Source: Photobacterium alginatilyticum (GTDB taxonomy: Bacteria; Pseudomonadota; Gammaproteobacteria; Enterobacterales; Vibrionaceae). From it: a DNA stretch of 64,000 bases. The notes beneath the pieces were generated by a model. The model was not told the origin of the DNA. It saw nothing but the letters and a program-made list of their open reading frames with translations, and did not search any database. Of the stretch, positions 16,984-25,825 are shown piece after piece (within the stretch, counting starts at the first letter, position 1; every line of letters starts with the position of its first letter). A program made the position numbers and the translations under genes. Location: NCBI RefSeq assembly GCF_009910675.1, contig NZ_RSEJ01000014.1, positions 1-64,000 on the forward strand, written 5' to 3'.

Positions 16984-17812
16984 AGGTAAGATCCTCGTGT
17001 TGCTGCTGATTATGTCTTGTTAAATACAATAGCATTGTTTTTGGCCTTTAGGCAAGCTCAACTGGCAAATTGTCAGGATAAGTTAAGTTTTAATGGCTTT
17101 TGATGGCGTTTATCAGCTAAATAAACTGTGTTTTTTGCGTGGGTTAAATAGTGTGCGCATTGTCTTGTTTTTGTTTTTTGTGTTTTTATATGTTTGTTTT
17201 TATTGGTTTTTATTTGAGTGTGGTGGCTATTGTTATGGCTGTTATTTGGGATTTTGGTTTTTGTTGATCATATCTGTCTCTGCTGGGTGGGGAGGTGTTT
17301 TTGTGTGTTCTGGCCTGAGCGTGAATCCCGGTTGAGTGCGGGAGGGGAAACGAAGATTAGATAATTATGCTGGTTATTCATCTGGTTAAGTGTTTTATGT
17401 CTAGTTTTGAATAAGATGGTAGTCTGGGCGTACAAATGCTAAATATTCTGTATTTTTCTGTCATATTTGAATTTAAAGTCATGATTATAATAGGTATTTT
17501 TGTGTTGTAGATGTTGGTAACGGTTGGTTGTTAGGGGTGGTTTGATTTGAGTTATTTGACTGAGAGTATTATTCATTATCTTGATGCAGGGCAACCGTTT
17601 GCTATTTCTGTTTTGCTATCCTGAGGCTTGTCTTTTAAGGGGTGAGACGCGACGCAAGAGAGCTTTGTGTGATTTACAAAGCTGAACGGTTTAGCGACTG
17701 ATGTCTTAGTGTTTTTATAAGCGGGGTCTAGTTCTCGGGGATCCCTGCTAGACAATCCTGTTTGGGTTTCTAAACTGTCCCTGCTTATAACTATAATGAT
17801 ACTGGTGATGTT
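16984..17812. other. 829-base non-coding, strand-skewed and partly structured region
   Basis: I find no convincing gene here. Positions about 17150-17320 are markedly G+T-rich on the plus strand and poor in A and C. Further on are AGCTTTGT/ACAAAGCT (17661-17683, 7-base loop), GTCTAG/CTAGAC (17726-17753) and AACGGTTG/CAACCGTT (17519-17599). The last 150 bases lead into yhhN, with TATAAT at 17792-17797 only 15 bases before its ATG. The first bases probably hold the promoter for the 26-residue peptide gene on the other strand. Confidence 0.5.
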
Positions 17813-18436
17813 ATGTGGGTTTGGTTAGCCATATCTTTATCTGCTTTATTACATGTTACAGCTGCGTACCATGGCCCTAAGTGGCAGTATTACTTTTTCA
17901 AGCCGTTTACCATGGTGCTGTTGCTGCTCCTGGCCTGGCAAACGGGGCTCGAGAGTGTGTACCACCAGGCGATCTTTATCGGGCTCGCTCTTTCGGTTAT
18001 CGGTGATATTTTCCTGATGCTACCCAAAGACCGATTTATTCCCGGCCTGGTTAGCTTTCTTCTCGCCCATATTACCTATTCATTGGCTTTCTGGAGCCAG
18101 TTGGCTGGTAACATGGTGTGGTGGTTGCCGGCGATGTTGGTCGGTGGCGGCGTTATTGTCTTTTTGCTGTTGCTACCGTCATTGGGAAAGATGATCGTGC
18201 CGGTTGCCGTTTATATTGCGGTTATTGTTCAGATGACCTGGGCGGCGGGGGAGTTCTGGTTAACCGTGGGCTCAACCGCGGGGTTGCTGGCGTTTATTGG
18301 TGCTCTGGTCTTTATTGTCTCCGACACGGTCCTGGCCGTTGATCGTTTCCGGGGGCCTTTCAAGCCATCGACGATGGTTATTATGTCCAGTTACTATCTG
18401 GCGCAGTCCCTCTTTGTGGCGACACTGCTGGTCTAG
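17813..18436 (+). CDS. yhhN: YhhN family (lysoplasmalogenase-like) membrane protein
   Basis: A 207-residue protein with about eight predicted transmembrane helices. The family motifs are visible: KPFTMVLLLLLAW, LALSVIGDIFLML and the late FIVSDTVLAVDRF, each holding a conserved Asp or Lys in the membrane. Animal relatives (TMEM86) are lysoplasmalogenases; the bacterial reaction is untested in enterics. E. coli yhhN lies beside rsmD-yhhL-yhhM, all of which are nearby. The TATAAT ends only 15 bases before the ATG, so the leader would be very short unless another promoter is used. Confidence 0.88.
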   Translation: MWVWLAISLSALLHVTAAYHGPKWQYYFFKPFTMVLLLLLAWQTGLESVYHQAIFIGLALSVIGDIFLMLPKDRFIPGLVSFLLAHITYSLAFWSQLAGNMVWWLPAMLVGGGVIVFLLLLPSLGKMIVPVAVYIAVIVQMTWAAGEFWLTVGSTAGLLAFIGALVFIVSDTVLAVDRFRGPFKPSTMVIMSSYYLAQSLFVATLLV

Positions 18437-18532
18437 GCGCCGTAACCCGGCATTATGAAAGAAAAACGTTGCTGGAAAGCTCTGTGTCAGTGACGTTGTC
18501 GGGGCCCGACAATTAATCATAAGGAGCATGTG

Positions 18533-18844
18533 ATGGGCAGACCATGGATCAAGGTATATGATGCAGCCAATAACCTGGAGGCATATAGTCTCAAGGGCAT
18601 GCTGGAGAGCGAACATATCGAGGTACAGCTCAGCGGTGAATGCCTGTCATCGGCGACGGGGGAGTTGCCGACAGACGTGCTGCAGGTTGGGCTCTGGGTA
18701 AGGGAGGAGCAGGTGCCGTTGGCAAGGCAGCAGCTGGCGCAATATGAGCACACTGCTGCCAGCAGCTGGAACTGCCCACACTGTGCCGAGCATAACGAAG
18801 GCCAGTTTGAAATTTGCTGGCAGTGCGGATGTGATAGACCCTAA
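18533..18844 (+). CDS. DUF2007-type protein with C-terminal zinc ribbon
   Basis: A 103-residue protein. The N-terminal half (WIKVYDAANNLEAYSLKGMLESEHIEVQL) is the DUF2007 ferredoxin-like fold, annotated as a putative signal-transducing domain. The C-terminus carries CPHC and CWQC, a four-cysteine rubredoxin-like zinc knuckle. ATG 18533 has AAGGAG six bases upstream; a GTG just before it lacks proper spacing. Function unknown. It is probably transcribed separately or with yhhN, 96 bases upstream. Confidence 0.85.
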   Translation: MGRPWIKVYDAANNLEAYSLKGMLESEHIEVQLSGECLSSATGELPTDVLQVGLWVREEQVPLARQQLAQYEHTAASSWNCPHCAEHNEGQFEICWQCGCDRP

Positions 18845-18942
18845 ACATATATTTTAAATGCTCTTAGTTGTCCTGAGTCAACTCCGCGCATTGTGCTTGT
18901 GGTTTAATACTGGCATATATCCCAATGGCTGCGAGAGATCCT

Positions 18943-19182
18943 ATGACCCAGACCCATGCACACAATGTCTTAAATATGCTGCTGGACGCAGAGACCCCCT
19001 ATACGGTTGAGTCACTAAAACAAGCCGTTATTGCCGAATACGGTGAAGAGGTGCGTTTTCATACTTGTAGTCAGCAGGATTTGACCTTTGATGCGCTGTT
19101 AACGTTTTTGCTTGATCGTCGCAAGGTGATTCAAGATGGCGATACTATCACGGCCAATCGTGAACGGATGTGTAGCCACTAA
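18943..19182 (+). CDS. yecH: YecH family metal-binding protein
   Basis: A 79-residue protein resembling E. coli YecH. The features are HAHNVLNMLLDA at the start, RFHTCSQQDLTFDALLTFLL in the middle and a C-terminal MCSH. The His and Cys residues suggest metal binding. ATG 18943, after GAGAGATCCT, matches the YecH start; an in-frame start at 18925 adds six residues and is unlikely. A terminator at 19210-19240 closes the unit. No experimental role is known to me. Confidence 0.85.
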   Translation: MTQTHAHNVLNMLLDAETPYTVESLKQAVIAEYGEEVRFHTCSQQDLTFDALLTFLLDRRKVIQDGDTITANRERMCSH

Positions 19183-19209
19183 GCGCCTACCCAAAAAATA
19201 GATTGCGTT

Positions 19210-19240
19210 AAAGGTGGTAAATTTATCGCCACCTTTTTGT
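19210..19240 (+). terminator. Terminator of yecH
   Basis: An 8-bp perfect stem (AAAGGTGG/CCACCTTT) with an 11-base loop is followed by TTGTTCG, 27 bases after the yecH stop. Confidence 0.8.
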
Positions 19241-19337
19241 TCGTTTGTTATACTTTCCCGCTTCTAGTCAGCTTTCTGGCTGACACCGTTATTTTTCTTA
19301 ATCTTCTTACGATTAATCTCTGTCTGAGGTCTGCTTT

Positions 19338-19931
19338 GTGGAAATAATCTCTGCAGCGGTCATGCTATTTTTGATCATGGATCCGCTCGGCAATTTGCCG
19401 GTAATGTTATCGATCCTGCGGCATATTGAGCCGAAAAGGCGACGAATCATTATGGTTCGTGAGCTGCTGATTGCCTTGGTTATTTTATTGGCATTTTTAT
19501 TCGGTGGTCAGAGCCTGCTGAATTTCCTCCATGTCTCGGCGGAGACGGTCAGCATTTCAGGTGGCATTATCTTGTTCTTGATTGCAATCCGGATGATTTT
19601 CCCTCAGCCGGGTGGTGTGACGGGACTGGCTGCCGGTGAGGAACCGTTTATTGTACCTATGGCAATACCGATGATTGCCGGACCGTCGGTGCTGGCATCC
19701 TTGCTGCTGTTGTCTAACCAGGAACCGGGCAGAACCGGGGACTGGGTCCTGGCTGTTTTGTTGGCGTGGGGAGCTTCCTTTGTCATTCTGATGTTCTATG
19801 AAGTCTTTAACCGTCTTCTGGGTGAGAAGGGGCTTAAAGCTGTCGAGCGCCTGATGGGTTTGTTGCTGATCATGATGTCGACCCAGATGTTTTTGGACGG
19901 GATACGCAATTTCTTCCAGATCGGGGGATAA
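19338..19931 (+). CDS. yhgN: MarC family inner-membrane protein YhgN
   Basis: A 197-residue MarC-family membrane protein with six predicted helices, very close to E. coli YhgN. Shared blocks include EIISAAVMLFLIMDPLGNLPV, EPKRRRIIMVRELLIALVI and AETVSISGGIILFLIAI, and LMGLLLIMMSTQMFLDGIR near the end. The start is GTG 19338. MarC proteins were once linked to multidrug resistance; that has been withdrawn, and the transport substrate is unknown. A strong bidirectional terminator separates it from yhhL. Confidence 0.92.
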   Translation: MEIISAAVMLFLIMDPLGNLPVMLSILRHIEPKRRRIIMVRELLIALVILLAFLFGGQSLLNFLHVSAETVSISGGIILFLIAIRMIFPQPGGVTGLAAGEEPFIVPMAIPMIAGPSVLASLLLLSNQEPGRTGDWVLAVLLAWGASFVILMFYEVFNRLLGEKGLKAVERLMGLLLIMMSTQMFLDGIRNFFQIGG

Positions 19932-19977
19932 CAGGCGCGTCACAGAAACGAACATCTTGAGGTAGGTTGGGTATATA

Positions 19978-20011
19978 GAAAAAGCGAGAGCAGGGGTGTT
20001 CTCGCTTTTTC
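19978..20011. terminator. Bidirectional terminator between yhgN and yhhL
   Basis: A 12-bp perfect stem (GAAAAAGCGAGA/TCTCGCTTTTTC) with a 10-base loop carries T runs in both directions between two convergent genes. Confidence 0.92.
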
Positions 20012-20031
20012 GTTTCTGGCTCGGTACCGGT

Positions 20032-20298
20032 TTACATCATGTGCTTGCGGCGGATGTCGAGCAGGGAAAAGATGCCGAAAATCAGTATTGACCACTTCTC
20101 CCAGCGGCTCATCTTGATCTTGTCGCCGAAGGCGCCGATGAAAATCAGCATCTGCAGGCCGTGCATCATCAGCAGGAAGCCTGTCATAATGTACAGTGCC
20201 ATGGCAGCCACACCCGGGAAGGGGTGGAAAATATTGACCAGCAGGACCAGCCAGACAAATCCGATGGCGGCTTTTGCCAACAAAATTAGCGTTTTCAT
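20032..20298 (-). CDS. yhhL: DUF1145 membrane protein YhhL
   Basis: An 88-residue inner-membrane protein with two to three hydrophobic helices and a basic C-terminus. It fits DUF1145; E. coli YhhL (89 residues) also follows rsmD. Here its start overlaps the end of rsmD by four bases, indicating translational coupling. Function unknown. A bidirectional terminator lies just past its stop. Confidence 0.9.
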   Translation of the reverse strand: MKTLILLAKAAIGFVWLVLLVNIFHPFPGVAAMALYIMTGFLLMMHGLQMLIFIGAFGDKIKMSRWEKWSILIFGIFSLLDIRRKHMM

Positions 20299-20900
20299 GC
20301 TTCCTCTCTCTCATATAGCCGGTAGCTAACCTGTCCGGCGGTTTTTTCTCTGTGCAAATGCCAGTGGGGTGGGGTGTCGGGATCACCCAGCTCTTTTTCG
20401 GCTTCAATATAAATGATGGCACGGGGTGCCAGCCAGCCGTTGTTTTCCAGCAGGGCTATCACCTCCTGTAGCAAATTCTTACGAAATGGTGGATCGATAA
20501 AGACGATATCGTAGGGGGTTCCCGGCTTGCTGAGATAGGCCAGGCTGTCGGTATTGTGGATATGCGCATTGTCGGCACCCACGGTTTGGCGGTTTTTTTC
20601 CAGCTGCTCGGCAGCTTTTTTGTCCAGTTCGAGCATGGTCACACTTTGTGCCCCGCGCGACAGGGCCTCAAAGCTCAGGCTGCCGCTGCCGGTAAAGAGG
20701 TCCAGGCAGTTTGCCTCATAGAGATCTTGCGCTAACCAATTGAAAACTGTCTCTTTTACTCGATCTGTCGTGGGTCTGAGGCCTTCAACATCATGGACCG
20801 GAAGTTTTCGTCCGCGCCAGCGACCACTGATGATTCTTACGAACCCTTCCCGGCGGTTATTTGGCATATTTCGCCCTGATTGTTGCCTGCGTCTCGTCAT
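20295..20900 (-). CDS. rsmD: 16S rRNA (guanine966-N2)-methyltransferase
   Basis: A 201-residue SAM-dependent methyltransferase that modifies G966 in 16S rRNA of the 30S subunit. Visible motifs are RIISGRWRGRKLPV at the RNA-binding start, LDLFTGSGSLSFEALSRGA for SAM and the catalytic DPPF. ATG 20900 gives the MTRRRQQ start expected in Vibrionaceae; the frame continues to 20954 without similarity. It is divergent from ftsY, overlaps yhhL by four bases, and keeps the E. coli order around ftsYEX-rpoH. Confidence 0.95.
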   Translation of the reverse strand: MTRRRQQSGRNMPNNRREGFVRIISGRWRGRKLPVHDVEGLRPTTDRVKETVFNWLAQDLYEANCLDLFTGSGSLSFEALSRGAQSVTMLELDKKAAEQLEKNRQTVGADNAHIHNTDSLAYLSKPGTPYDIVFIDPPFRKNLLQEVIALLENNGWLAPRAIIYIEAEKELGDPDTPPHWHLHREKTAGQVSYRLYEREEA

Positions 20901-20984
20901 AGATTTCTTCGACCGTTTAGAAAATGATAGTATACACCTGTTTTTAGGCTGCAAATTGTACCAATCAAGCTCTAGGATTTGCCA

Positions 20985-22379
20985 ATGGCAGAAAAAAAGA
21001 AACGCGGATTATTTTCGTGGCTGGGTTTTGGTTCTGAAGAACAGACCGAGCAAGTTGAACAAAACAAAGACCACCAAGAGGTGGACACACAGGCTGAAGC
21101 GACTCAAAGCGAGGTAGCAGCGGCGGAAGAGGCCGAAGCTCAGGCGGCGGCGAAAGCGGCAGAAGAGGCTGAAGCCCAGGCTGCGGCGAAAGCAGCAGAA
21201 GAGGCCGAAGCCCAGGCTGCGGCGAAAGCGGCAGAAGAGGCTGAAGCCCAGGCAGCGGCGAAAGCGGCAGAAGAAGCTGAAGCTCAGGCAGCGGCGAAAG
21301 CGGCAGAAGAGGCCGAAGCTCAGGCAGCGGCGAAAGCGGCAGAAGCTCAGGCGGCGGCGAAAGCAGCAGAAGAAGCCGAAGTTCTGGCTACCGAGCAAAC
21401 GGCGCAAGAAGCGGTTGTAGGTGAAACGACTGTTCACGAGCAGGAAAAACCGAAAAGTGAAGGCTTCTTCGCCCGCCTTATGCGCGGCCTCAAGAAGACC
21501 AAGACAAACTTCGGCACCGGCTTTGTAAGTTTGTTCCGTGGCAAGAAGATTGATGACGATCTGTTCGAGGAGCTGGAAGAGCAGCTGCTGGTGGCCGATG
21601 TCGGTATGGACACCACGCTGAAAATCATTGAAAACCTGACCGAAAAAGCAGATCGCAAAGATCTTAAAGACGGTGAGGCGCTCTATGGATTGCTCAAAGA
21701 CGAGCTGGGTGAGATGCTGGAGAAAGTCGAGCAGCCACTGGTCGTCGATACCAGCAAGAAGCCGTATGTGATCCTGATGGTCGGGGTCAACGGGGTGGGC
21801 AAAACTACCACGATTGGCAAGCTGGCCAAGCAGTTTCAGGCTGAAGGCAAGTCTGTCATGCTGGCGGCCGGTGATACCTTCCGTGCAGCAGCAGTTGAAC
21901 AGCTGCAGGTCTGGGGTGAGCGAAACAATGTGCCTGTTGTGGCCCAGCACACCGGAGCCGATAGCGCGTCGGTTATTTTTGATGCGATTGAGTCGGCCAG
22001 GGCCCGTAATGTTGATGTTGTGATTGCCGATACGGCAGGCCGTCTGCAGAACAAGGGCAACCTGATGGAAGAGCTGCGCAAGATTGTGCGCGTGATGAAG
22101 AAGGTTGATCCGCAGGCACCCCATGAAATTATGCTGACCGTCGATGCCGGGACTGGGCAGAATGCGATCAGCCAGGCCAAATTGTTCAGCGAGGTTGCCC
22201 CGGTATCGGGGATAACGATCACCAAGCTGGACGGTACGGCAAAAGGCGGGGTGATCTTTGCCGTGGCAGATCAGTTCAATATCCCAATTCGCTATATAGG
22301 TATCGGCGAAGGGATTGATGATCTGCGTCCGTTTGCTGCCAATGAGTTTATTGAAGCACTGTTTAGTGACGAGGAATAA
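20985..22379 (+). CDS. ftsY: Signal recognition particle receptor FtsY
   Basis: A 464-residue SRP receptor GTPase for co-translational membrane targeting. The N-terminal basic amphipathic stretch (MAEKKKRGLFSWLGFG) binds membrane. The acidic A domain holds a tandem repeat (residues 48-128). The NG domain follows: P-loop GVNGVGKTTTIGKLA, DTFRAAAVEQL, DTAGR and TKLDGTAKGG. ATG 20985 has TAGGA eight bases upstream. It leads ftsY-ftsE-ftsX, with gaps of three bases and then an overlap. Only the A-domain length is unusual. Confidence 0.97.
   Translation: MAEKKKRGLFSWLGFGSEEQTEQVEQNKDHQEVDTQAEATQSEVAAAEEAEAQAAAKAAEEAEAQAAAKAAEEAEAQAAAKAAEEAEAQAAAKAAEEAEAQAAAKAAEEAEAQAAAKAAEAQAAAKAAEEAEVLATEQTAQEAVVGETTVHEQEKPKSEGFFARLMRGLKKTKTNFGTGFVSLFRGKKIDDDLFEELEEQLLVADVGMDTTLKIIENLTEKADRKDLKDGEALYGLLKDELGEMLEKVEQPLVVDTSKKPYVILMVGVNGVGKTTTIGKLAKQFQAEGKSVMLAAGDTFRAAAVEQLQVWGERNNVPVVAQHTGADSASVIFDAIESARARNVDVVIADTAGRLQNKGNLMEELRKIVRVMKKVDPQAPHEIMLTVDAGTGQNAISQAKLFSEVAPVSGITITKLDGTAKGGVIFAVADQFNIPIRYIGIGEGIDDLRPFAANEFIEALFSDEE
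21126..21368 (+). repeat. In-frame 36-base tandem repeat in ftsY
   Basis: Six near-identical 36-base units encode EEAEAQAAAKAA, followed by a 27-base partial unit (EAQAAAKAA). The result is an Ala/Glu-rich, probably helical or extended linker in the FtsY acidic domain. Such repeats change copy number by slippage without frameshift. Confidence 0.95.
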
Positions 22380-22382
22380 GTC

Positions 22383-23054
22383 GTGATTCGGTTTCAGCAG
22401 GTAAGTAAGGCTTATCGTGGCGGGCGCCAGGCCCTGCAAAAAGTGGATTTCCATCTGCAACAGGCAGATATGGCGTTCTTGACCGGCCACTCCGGTGCCG
22501 GTAAGAGTACCCTGCTGAAACTGATCTGTGCGATTGAACGGCCGAGTGATGGCAAAATCTTTTTCAACGGTCATGAAATTACCCGGATTGATAATAAGCA
22601 GATCCCTTTTCTGCGCCGTAATATCGGGATTATTTTTCAGGACCACAAGCTGCTGATGGACCGCAGTGTCTATGACAACGTTGCGATGCCGTTGCGGATC
22701 GAGCTGGCATCGGAAAACGAGATCAAGCGGCGAGTTTCGGCCGCGCTGGACAAAGTGGGCCTGCTCGACAAGGCACGCTGCCTGCCGATGCAGCTGTCCG
22801 GCGGCGAGCAGCAACGGGTGGGCATTGCCCGAGCGGTGGTAAATAAGCCGCGGCTGTTGCTGGCCGACGAACCGACGGGCAACCTTGATGCTGCGCTGTC
22901 TCATCAGGTGATGCAGCTGTTTGAAGAGTTCAACCGGGTAGGGGTGTGTGTGTTGATGGCAACCCATGATACCTCCTTGCTCACAACCCATAACTATCGC
23001 CGCTTTGATCTTCAGCAGGGGCATTTGAGGGAGGTAGCACGACGTGGCGCGTAA
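22383..23054 (+). CDS. ftsE: Cell division ATP-binding protein FtsE
   Basis: A 223-residue ABC ATPase. Walker A is GHSGAGKS, the signature is LSGGEQQR, and Walker B is LLLADEPTG, followed by the H-loop MATHD. With FtsX it forms a septal complex that activates murein amidases through EnvC. The start is GTG, three bases after ftsY, and its end overlaps ftsX by 11 bases, so the three are co-translated. Confidence 0.97.
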   Translation: MIRFQQVSKAYRGGRQALQKVDFHLQQADMAFLTGHSGAGKSTLLKLICAIERPSDGKIFFNGHEITRIDNKQIPFLRRNIGIIFQDHKLLMDRSVYDNVAMPLRIELASENEIKRRVSAALDKVGLLDKARCLPMQLSGGEQQRVGIARAVVNKPRLLLADEPTGNLDAALSHQVMQLFEEFNRVGVCVLMATHDTSLLTTHNYRRFDLQQGHLREVARRGA

Positions 23055-23970
23055 GCAAACGGGTTTCTTTGCGGTGCACAAACAGCAGTGCAAGGGCGCA
23101 TTGGTCGAGTTGATGCGACGTCCGCTTGGCAACATTCTGACCCTGGCAGTATTGGCCTTTGCGCTGACGTTGCCTGCCAGTTTTTATTTGCTAGCCAAAA
23201 ATGTCACCCTGGTGGCACAGGCATGGCAAAACCCGACTCAGCTGACCCTGTATCTCGAGCAGGGCACCCCGGCGTCGGCTGCTGCCCAGTTCAGTGAGCA
23301 GTTGCAGGGCTGGCCGGAGGTTGATTCGGTAAATTATATTTCTCCCCAGCAGGGGCTGGAAGATTTTCGCGAGCATGCCGGTTTTGATCAGGCACTAACC
23401 CTGCTGGACGAGAACCCGCTGCCGTCGGTGGTTGTGGTTCGCCCGGTGACGTCATGGCAAAGCAATGACAAGGCGGTGGCGCTGGCAGCCAAGATCCGCA
23501 GTGAGCCGCAGGTCGATGAAGTGAGACTGGACAGTGACTGGCTGCAGCGGCTGGCAGCCATTAAAGATCTGGCAATTACCATGGCATTGCTGATGTCGGG
23601 ACTGATGCTTTTTGCTGTTTTCCTGATTGTCGGCAATACATTGCGGCTGCAGGTGCAAAACCAGAAGGACGAAATTCAGGTGATGAAGCTGGTCGGTGCA
23701 ACCGACAGTTTTATTCTTCGGCCTTATCTCTATACCGGGGCCTGGTACGGCCTGATAAGTGGGACCGTGGCTTGGGTATTGACGGCGATTGTTACTATAC
23801 TGCTGGATGGCGCGGTGGCAAAACTGGCGGCGCTGTATGACAGCAGTTTCCGCCTGGTAGGATTACGTTGGGACGAAACCCTGATTTTGCTGATGATTGC
23901 CTCGTTCCTCGGCCTGCTTGCAGCACGTTTATCTGCCGGACGCCATTTGAAAGAAATTGAACCTATCTGA
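23044..23970 (+). CDS. ftsX: Cell division protein FtsX
   Basis: A 308-residue permease-like partner of FtsE. A cytoplasmic N-terminus is followed by the first membrane helix (about 29-53). A periplasmic loop of roughly 120 residues, where EnvC binds in E. coli, comes next, then three C-terminal helices. The KLVGATDSFILRPYLY coupling segment is characteristic. The start is GTG 23044, overlapping ftsE. rpoH follows after 122 bases. Confidence 0.95.
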   Translation: MARKQTGFFAVHKQQCKGALVELMRRPLGNILTLAVLAFALTLPASFYLLAKNVTLVAQAWQNPTQLTLYLEQGTPASAAAQFSEQLQGWPEVDSVNYISPQQGLEDFREHAGFDQALTLLDENPLPSVVVVRPVTSWQSNDKAVALAAKIRSEPQVDEVRLDSDWLQRLAAIKDLAITMALLMSGLMLFAVFLIVGNTLRLQVQNQKDEIQVMKLVGATDSFILRPYLYTGAWYGLISGTVAWVLTAIVTILLDGAVAKLAALYDSSFRLVGLRWDETLILLMIASFLGLLAARLSAGRHLKEIEPI

Positions 23971-24092
23971 CGTTTTTGAATCTATAAATGGTGTAAATTA
24001 CGCGACCGACTTGCAAAGGTGGCTGTTTTCTGGGCATCATTACAGGTTCAGGTAATTTCCCATTGGTTTAAAAAACACACGAGGTTTGTTGA

Positions 24093-24953
24093 ATGGCACA
24101 AGAGATGACTTCAATGGCTTTAGTTTCTGCCGATAGTCTGGATGGGTATATCCAGAGTGTTAACAGCTATCCGATGCTGTCGGCCGAGCAGGAACGCGAG
24201 TTAGCTGAGCGTCTGCATTATGATGGTGATATTAACTCGGCGAAAAAGCTGGTTATGTCCCACCTGCGCTTCGTTGTGCATGTTGCACGTGGCTATTCAG
24301 GCTACGGCCTACCAATGGCAGATCTGGTCCAGGAAGGTAATATCGGCTTGATGAAGGCGGTAAAGCGCTTTAATCCTGAAGTCGGGGTTCGCCTGGTGTC
24401 CTTTGCCGTCCACTGGATCAAGGCTGAAATTCATGAGTACGTGCTGCGTAACTGGCGTATCGTGAAAGTCGCGACCACCAAGGCCCAGCGTAAGTTGTTC
24501 TTTAACCTGCGTAAGTCCAAAAAGCGCCTCGGCTGGTTCAACAATGATGAAGTGCAGATGGTCGCCGAGCAGCTGGGTGTCGAGGCAAGCGAGGTCCGTG
24601 AGATGGAGTCGCGACTGGCGGCGCAGGATCCGACGTTCGAAATGCCGTCTGAAGATGATGATCGCGATAGCGGTTACACGGCACCGGTGTATTACCTCGA
24701 GGACAAGTCGTCCGATGTCGCTCTGAGCTATGAAGAGAACAACTGGGAAGCGCATGCAAATAACCGCTTGTCCCTTGCTTTGGGCAGTCTGGATGAGCGT
24801 AGCCAGCATATTGTCCGATCTCGCTGGTTAGATGAGCAGAAGACTACCTTGCAGGAGCTTGCTGATCATTATGGGGTTTCTGCAGAAAGGATCCGCCAGC
24901 TGGAGAAAAATGCGATGAAGAAACTGAAAGAAGCGGTCGGAGACGCGATCTAA
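24093..24953 (+). CDS. rpoH: RNA polymerase sigma-32 (heat-shock) factor
   Basis: A 286-residue sigma-70-family factor directing heat-shock genes. The RpoH-specific box [10 protein letters not shown] is present, region 2 is [19 protein letters not shown], and region 4 ends in the helix-turn-helix [19 protein letters not shown]. In E. coli translation is temperature-gated by base pairing of the start region, and DnaK/FtsH control stability; I did not test the fold here. Position after ftsX is the conserved one. A strong terminator follows. Confidence 0.97.
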   Translation: MAQEMTSMALVSADSLDGYIQSVNSYPMLSAEQERELAERLHYDGDINSAKKLVMSHLRFVVHVARGYSGYGLPMADLVQEGNIGLMKAVKRFNPEVGVRLVSFAVHWIKAEIHEYVLRNWRIVKVATTKAQRKLFFNLRKSKKRLGWFNNDEVQMVAEQLGVEASEVREMESRLAAQDPTFEMPSEDDDRDSGYTAPVYYLEDKSSDVALSYEENNWEAHANNRLSLALGSLDERSQHIVRSRWLDEQKTTLQELADHYGVSAERIRQLEKNAMKKLKEAVGDAI

Positions 24954-25474
24954 AGATCCTCGCAAACTATCCACAAAGATGAATTTTTGAAAACCGGCCT
25001 GGGGCCGGTTTTTTTGTACCTGATTTCTGAGAGATACCTCACATTTGTGGGTAGAATTGTGTACTACAAGGTAAGTTATCCACAGCTTTCGATCGGATCC
25101 GATCTACATGTAGTGGATCTAAATGTCGGGAAACACATTATCAACGCTATTCACAGTTTTTTCCACAACTGGTGGTAAATTGATCAGTTGCTGGGGCCAG
25201 GGTTGTGGACCGTTGATCTGACGCCTTGTGGTGCCTGGTGTCGCAGTAGGTTGTTAATGGTGGTTAAAGCCCTACTTTCTGTGCAAGGTTGTGAGTAACT
25301 TTGTGCGGTACAATAAATGGCAGCAAGAATACGGCTGGTTTTTTTGTCGGGATCCCAAACCGGACGATCGTCACGTTTTCGGGCCTGTCGGGAAGATCCG
25401 GCCATTTGGATCAACAGAACAACAAAGCAGGCTATCGTGACAGGTCGCTTGCGCCAGACAGAGTGAGGCAGTCG
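24954..25474. other. rpoH-glpE intergenic region rich in DnaA-box-like and GATC sites
   Basis: After the rpoH terminator this 521-base gap has no gene. It contains one perfect DnaA box (TTATCCACA, 25076-25084) and three one-mismatch copies (24967-24975, 25147-25155, 25159-25167). Ten GATC sites fall in 25091-25412, against about one or two expected by chance. Such a mix is typical of DnaA-titrating or Dam/SeqA-sensitive DNA. The glpE promoter must also lie here. Confidence 0.6.
24990..25016 (+). terminator. Terminator of rpoH
   Basis: A 10-bp perfect stem (AAAACCGGCC/GGCCGGTTTT, 3-base loop) is followed by further T residues, 36 bases past the rpoH stop. Confidence 0.92.
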
Positions 25475-25804
25475 ATGGAACAGTTTGAGCATATTTCGGT
25501 AGAGCAGGCATATACATTATTACAACACGCCGATTCAGAGGCTGTACTGGTTGATATCCGCGATCCGCAGTCATTTGCCTTGTCACATCCGGAGCCTGCT
25601 TTTCACCTGACCAACGATACCGTGGTCGAGTTCATGAATGAGGTTGATTTCGAGCAACCTGTGATTGTCATGTGTTATCACGGTATTAGCAGCCAGGGGG
25701 CGGCACAATACTTGATTAATCAAGGCTACGAAACAGTGTATAGTCTTGATGGTGGTTTCGAGGCCTGGCGACGCCAGGCGTATCCTTGTATTCAGCAGGC
25801 GTAG
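25475..25804 (+). CDS. glpE: Thiosulfate sulfurtransferase GlpE
   Basis: A 109-residue single-domain rhodanese. The catalytic loop is [10 protein letters not shown] with Cys67, and DIRDPQSF and [11 protein letters not shown] are conserved as in E. coli GlpE. It transfers sulfane sulfur from thiosulfate to an acceptor such as cyanide or thioredoxin. ATG 25475, with GAGTGAGG just upstream, matches the E. coli start; the frame is open to 25301 but that part is unrelated. It precedes glpG by 21 bases. Confidence 0.95.
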   Translation: MEQFEHISVEQAYTLLQHADSEAVLVDIRDPQSFALSHPEPAFHLTNDTVVEFMNEVDFEQPVIVMCYHGISSQGAAQYLINQGYETVYSLDGGFEAWRRQAYPCIQQA

Positions 25805-25825
25805 TCTCTCAGAACGGAGTAATAG

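Noticed and set aside
17093-17335. An 80-codon hydrophobic open frame on the plus strand in the G+T-rich gap
   Set aside because: Its composition (Phe, Val, Cys, Gly) simply follows the base skew. It has no ribosome site and no recognisable domain.
21126-21368. The 36-base tandem repeats as a CRISPR array
   Set aside because: Units are contiguous without unique spacers and lie in frame inside ftsY; no cas gene is present.
21009-23135. A 708-codon open frame antisense to ftsY, ftsE and the ftsX start
   Set aside because: It mirrors the codon pattern and the ftsY repeat of genuine genes on the other strand and has no domain of its own.
24954-25474. The DnaA-box cluster as a replication origin
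   Set aside because: No dnaA, gidA or similar origin gene nearby and no clear AT-rich unwinding element beside the boxes.
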